From Methanomicrobium sp. (GTDB lineage Archaea; Halobacteriota; Methanomicrobia; Methanomicrobiales; Methanomicrobiaceae), in the NCBI GenBank assembly GCA_017553245.1, contig JAFZMT010000081.1, positions 1 through 8,699 of the forward strand: a stretch of 8,699 nucleotides of DNA, written 5' to 3'. The position numbers were made by a program, and so were the translations under genes. The notes under the pieces are model-generated. The model was not told the origin of the DNA. It saw only the letters and a list, made by a program, of their open reading frames with translations, and made no database searches. Numbering within the stretch: position 1 is the stretch's first letter; each line of letters starts with the position of its first letter. Of the stretch, positions 6,324 through 8,699 are shown in pieces.

Positions 6324-7265
6324 ATGATGAAGACCGCAGTAGTTTTTGACAGTGCCGGCACGCTCCTGCACACATACAGGACAGCCCGCGATGTGATAAA
6401 CGACAGGATAATCCCTGAAATCGAGACGACCACGCTCACCTGCTCGGTAAAAGGGCGTGCACTCATCATTCTCTACGCGGGTTCGCAGGACATAATAAAC
6501 GCCGACGGCGACAGGCTCCTCTCGGATTACATAACCGCGAACAACATAGAGTTCGGGCTTGCCTGCTCCTCGGGAGTCGTCACAATCGACGAGATCTCAA
6601 AGATTCTTCATACCGACACCCATGCAAAGGTAAGCGACCTTCAGACATGCATACGCAATGTCTGGAACTTCTGCAAATCCCTGGAGGTCGTCGCCATGAA
6701 CAGCGGCGTCATCGTCAACAAAAACACCGGCATTATCGAGTTTACCATAACCTCGGGCGGAAAACCCTTCTCGAACGCAAGGGATACGATACAGAAACTT
6801 CACGGCATGGGAGTTGCGACCTATATCGCCTCCGGCGACAGAACGGACAAACTCTTAAAGATGGCTGATTATCTGGGCATACCGCACGAGAACGTTCACG
6901 GCATCTCGACGCCGCAGATAAAAGCGCAGATAGTCCGCGACCTGAAAGACGAATACGACAGGGTAATCATGGTCGGCGACGGCGTAAACGACATTGCCGC
7001 GATGAAAGAGGCAGATCTGGCAGTACTTTCCGAACAGCAGTTCTTCAAAAAACCCAAGATGCTTACGGATGCGGCGGACGTCATCATCCGCGACGTAATC
7101 GAGGTCATTGACATTGTCGGCGATACCGACCGCGATTCAGCAGGCGACGATAACGGCATCAAAGGCGGTAACGGCGGCAACAACAACTGCAAAGGCGGCG
7201 TCAGAAGCGGGGAAGGCAGTGTGGAAAACCGCTGCAAAAACAGCTGCCGCGGGAAAACCGACTGA
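6324..7265 (+). CDS. HAD-superfamily hydrolase with P-type-ATPase-like phosphorylation domain and low-complexity tail
   Basis: This 313-residue soluble protein has the HAD motifs in order: motif I VVFDSAGTLL with nucleophile D9, motif II YIASGDR with S170, motif III lysine K200 in TPQIKAQIV, and motif IV VGDGVNDIAAM with D219 and D223. The GDGVND stretch and the K-P-F-SNARDTIQKL region recall the P domain of P-type ATPases, but there are no membrane segments and no DKTGT. The residue two after the nucleophile is A11, not the acid Asp used by most HAD phosphatases. Residues about 15-140 are an insert or cap of unknown fold. From about 266 to the end the protein is rich in Gly, Asn, Asp and Lys with three cysteines (C289, C304, C308). 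GGGGAG lies 3 nt before the first ATG and 6 nt before the second (6327), which may be the real start. It is divergent from rbcL. The substrate is unknown. Confidence 0.85.
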   Translation: MMKTAVVFDSAGTLLHTYRTARDVINDRIIPEIETTTLTCSVKGRALIILYAGSQDIINADGDRLLSDYITANNIEFGLACSSGVVTIDEISKILHTDTHAKVSDLQTCIRNVWNFCKSLEVVAMNSGVIVNKNTGIIEFTITSGGKPFSNARDTIQKLHGMGVATYIASGDRTDKLLKMADYLGIPHENVHGISTPQIKAQIVRDLKDEYDRVIMVGDGVNDIAAMKEADLAVLSEQQFFKKPKMLTDAADVIIRDVIEVIDIVGDTDRDSAGDDNGIKGGNGGNNNCKGGVRSGEGSVENRCKNSCRGKTD

Positions 7266-7300
7266 ATCCCCTTAAGCGTATCGGTGCGCATTCAAGAAGT

Positions 7301-7358
7301 ATTCAATACGCATTTGATAAGCATTCAATACGCATTTGATAAGCATTCAATACGCATT
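7301..7358. repeat. 22-bp tandem repeat, 2.6 copies
   Basis: Two identical 22-bp units beginning ATTCAATACG and ending GATAAGC lie at 7301-7322 and 7323-7344, followed by 14 identical bases at 7345-7358. A diverged start (GCGCATTCAAGAAG, 7287-7300) precedes them. There is no unique spacer between the units, and 22 is not a multiple of three, so neither a CRISPR array nor a coding repeat fits. Confidence 0.85.
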
Positions 7359-7375
7359 CATGCCCGTATAATGCC

Positions 7376-7453
7376 CGTTTCAACGGCGTTACGGCAGCGC
7401 TGTAACAGCGTTACCGCAAACCGTTTCAACAGCATTATTATGTATCGTTTCAA
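7376..7453. repeat. CGTTTCAA repeats around overlapping hairpins
   Basis: CGTTTCAA occurs at 7376-7383, 7422-7429 and 7446-7453. Between the first two copies lie overlapping inverted repeats: CGCTG-TAA-CAGCG (7398-7410), GTAAC-AGC-GTTAC (7402-7414), GTTAC (7388-7392) with GTAAC (7402-7406), and outer arms AACGG (7382-7386) with CCGTT (7421-7425). The inner hairpins exclude one another, so the region can fold in alternative ways. It may be part of the HAD 3' end or an independent regulatory site. Confidence 0.6.
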
Positions 7454-7461
7454 AGGCATCA

Positions 7462-7470
7462 TTATAAATA
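7462..7470 (+). promoter_or_regulatory. Possible TATA box upstream of atwA
   Basis: TTATAAATA fits the archaeal TATA consensus well and would start a transcript near 7491. If it serves atwA, the leader would be about 187 nt long and would include both palindromes and the nested stems. A nearer, weaker alternative is TTAAAAT at about 7576-7582. Confidence 0.4.
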
Positions 7471-7520
7471 ACACTGTGAATCAAGACTATAATTGAAAAT
7501 AAAGTCTGAATATACAAAAC

Positions 7521-7540
7521 ATGCATGCGACCTCATGCAT
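7521..7540. repeat. Perfect 7-bp dyad ATGCATG-N6-CATGCAT
   Basis: ATGCATGCGACCTCATGCAT has arms 7521-7527 and 7534-7540 that are exact reverse complements with a 6-bp spacer. It stands in non-coding DNA upstream of atwA and has the size and symmetry of an operator for a dimeric DNA-binding protein. Each arm is nearly self-complementary as well. Confidence 0.65.
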
Positions 7541-7555
7541 AAATCAGTATAATTA

Positions 7556-7572
7556 ATGTTCAAAGTGAACAT
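7556..7572. repeat. Perfect 17-bp palindrome ATGTTCA-AAG-TGAACAT
   Basis: ATGTTCAAAGTGAACAT has 7-bp perfect arms (7556-7562 and 7566-7572) about a central AAG. It lies 16 bp after the ATGCATG dyad; the centre-to-centre distance is about 33-34 bp, close to three helical turns. The shape is that of a helix-turn-helix operator. The matching regulator is not known. Confidence 0.65.
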
Positions 7573-7591
7573 AAGTTAAAATGATTATTGA

Positions 7592-7640
7592 CTGCCGTCG
7601 ATTTCATACACAATAATTACCTGCGGGGTAAGATCGGCAG
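7592..7640 (+). other. Nested inverted repeats in the probable atwA leader
   Basis: CTGCCG (7592-7597) pairs with CGGCAG (7635-7640), enclosing TTACC (7617-7621) and GGTAA (7627-7631). In RNA this could fold into a two-part stem ending about 25 nt before the atwA ribosome-binding site GAGG (7665-7668). Short stems like these can arise by chance. Confidence 0.35.
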
Positions 7641-7677
7641 AAAAATATCAATGTTTCAGGTAACGAGGATACAGTCT

Positions 7678-8699
7678 ATGGCGCCACTAATAACGGTTGA
7701 AAATATTTGCAAAGAGTTTAACGGGATTAAAGTCCTGAAAGACATTAATTTCGAGCTTGATGAAGGAGAGATACTGGGCATTATCGGCAGGAGCGGAGCG
7801 GGCAAAACGGTTCTGATGCACCTCATCCGCGGCGTCGACGAAGCCCCCACATCGGGAAAGATAATCTATCATATCGCCGCGTGCGACGGCTGCTCATATA
7901 TCGGTCCGCAGAGTCAGGCAGGCGGCGTATGCCCGAAATGCGGCGGCAAACTCGTTGCCGGGGACGTTGACCTCTGGGCTGAAGAGAACGCGAAGATGAA
8001 GCGCAGGATAATGAACCGCACCGCAATAATGTTCCAGAGGACATTTGCGCTCTACGGTGATGACCGCGTCATCGAAAACGTCATGCACGCCCTCGCCGAC
8101 ATCGGATACCCCTCCGAGAAGCAGGTCTCAAGAGCCGCGGATCTTCTCGACGAGGTCAGACTCTCGCACAGGATGATGCACATAGCGCGTGACCTCTCCG
8201 GCGGAGAAAAACAGCGTGTGGTTCTCGCAAGACAGCTTGCGAAAGACCCCATCATGCTCTGCGCCGATGAACCCACGGGCACGCTCGACGTAAGAACCGC
8301 AAAGGTCGTTCACAGCATGCTGCATCAGGCATCCATCGATAACGACATGGCAATGATCGTATCCTCGCACTTCTCGCAGATCATCGAAGATATCTGTAAC
8401 CGCGCCATACTCCTCGAAGACGGCAGAATAAAAGAACTCGGCAAGCCCGCCGATATTATCGCGCAGTTCATGAAGGAGGCGGACGACTCCGAGGTCTTTG
8501 ACGCCGGCGAACTCGGAGAGCCCATCCTCACGGCAAAAGACGTCGTAAAGCGCTATATCACGGTAGACCGCGGCATGATCCGTGCCGTCGACGGCGTCTC
8601 CTATGACGTAAAGGAAAAGGAAATATTCGGAATCATAGGCACGAGCGGCGCCGGAAAGACCACGCTCTCAAAGATAATGTCGGGCTACCTCGAACCGAC
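7678..8699 (+). CDS. atwA: Methyl-coenzyme M reductase activation component A2, AtwA (3' end beyond window)
   Basis: AtwA is the ATP-binding component A2 that, with other proteins, reductively activates methyl-coenzyme M reductase by bringing its nickel cofactor F430 to Ni(I). It is a soluble tandem ABC protein of usually about 530 residues; 340 codons are visible. NBD1 shows Walker A GRSGAGKT at 37-44, Q-loop Q120, signature LSGGE at 173-177, Walker B IMLCADE at 192-198, D-loop TLD at 202-204 and switch H231. NBD2 begins near 282, with Walker [10 protein letters not shown] at 321-329, just before the edge. Between Walker A and the Q-loop of NBD1 lies a four-cysteine zinc-knuckle-like insertion, C69, C72, C85, C88. 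There are no membrane segments. GAGG lies 9 nt before the ATG at 7678; an in-frame ATG at 7651 has no good ribosome-binding site. AtwA is well supported over a generic ABC transporter by the cysteine insertion and tandem domains, but full length would settle it. Confidence 0.88.
   Translation, partial: MAPLITVENICKEFNGIKVLKDINFELDEGEILGIIGRSGAGKTVLMHLIRGVDEAPTSGKIIYHIAACDGCSYIGPQSQAGGVCPKCGGKLVAGDVDLWAEENAKMKRRIMNRTAIMFQRTFALYGDDRVIENVMHALADIGYPSEKQVSRAADLLDEVRLSHRMMHIARDLSGGEKQRVVLARQLAKDPIMLCADEPTGTLDVRTAKVVHSMLHQASIDNDMAMIVSSHFSQIIEDICNRAILLEDGRIKELGKPADIIAQFMKEADDSEVFDAGELGEPILTAKDVVKRYITVDRGMIRAVDGVSYDVKEKEIFGIIGTSGAGKTTLSKIMSGYLEP

Larger units (their letters stand above)
7266..7677. 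other. 412-bp non-coding, repeat- and dyad-rich region
   Basis: No convincing gene is present. In order it holds a 22-bp tandem repeat (7301-7358), a cluster of CGTTTCAA repeats and hairpins (7376-7453), a strong TATA-like box (7462-7470), two perfect palindromes (7521-7540 and 7556-7572) and nested stems (7592-7640) just before atwA. It is much richer in A and T than the flanking genes. No T-run that would clearly end the HAD transcript is seen right after its stop codon. Confidence 0.7.

Noticed and set aside
7301..7358. Possible CRISPR array
   Set aside because: The 22-bp units abut directly with no unique spacers, there are fewer than three full copies, and no cas genes are visible.
7284..7496. 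Small plus-strand frame of 70 codons with a GTG start
   Set aside because: It is made largely of the 22-bp repeat, which is not a multiple of three and so is read in a different phase in each copy. It has no ribosome-binding site and its composition is low-complexity.
7651..7677. Earlier in-frame ATG for atwA
   Set aside because: No good ribosome-binding site precedes 7651, whereas GAGG lies 9 nt before the ATG at 7678, from which the usual start of the ABC domain follows.

Overview
The window looks like a piece of a methanogen chromosome, most likely a Methanomicrobiales-type euryarchaeon. The evidence is the gene content: an AtwA-type methyl-coenzyme M reductase activation ATPase, the archaeal recombinase paralogue RadB, an archaeal-type RuBisCO large subunit, a two-domain CDC48 AAA ATPase and a one-piece LarC. 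TTTATATA-like boxes and Shine-Dalgarno sites upstream of several genes also fit. The exact genus cannot be named from sequence alone. Genes are GC-rich with little overlap; the gaps are AT-rich and carry many short repeats and dyads.

Layout. 1-1836 (minus): CDC48/VCP-like ATPase, with its C-terminus beyond the left edge. A 51-bp divergent promoter region with a CCAATT dyad separates it from larC (1888-3099, plus), followed 50 bp later by radB (3150-3842, plus), probably in one transcript. A short A6-TA-T7 element separates radB from the convergent dapF (3890-4717, minus). Between dapF and the RuBisCO gene (4900-6129, minus) lies a 182-bp gap with two unrelated tandem repeats (a 9-10 bp unit and a 12-bp unit). 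The RuBisCO start is best placed at 6129, because a TATA box at 6201-6208 lies between it and the more upstream in-frame ATGs. Three TTCC-N3-GGAA dyads at 19-bp intervals sit directly upstream of that TATA box, in the region shared with a divergent HAD-family gene (6324-7265, plus). A 412-bp non-coding, repeat- and dyad-rich stretch (7266-7677) then precedes atwA (7678 to the right edge, plus, truncated).

Function. The genes do not form one pathway. They cover protein unfolding (CDC48), nickel-cofactor maturation (LarC), DNA repair (RadB), lysine biosynthesis (DapF), RuBP carboxylation (RuBisCO), an unassigned HAD hydrolase and ATP-dependent activation of methyl-coenzyme M reductase (AtwA). 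No clearly novel multi-gene system is visible. The most interesting items are the repeated dyads at the RuBisCO promoter, the palindrome-rich region ahead of atwA, the charged helical insertion in CDC48 D1, and the HAD protein with an Asp-x-Ala motif and a Cys/Gly/Asn-rich tail.
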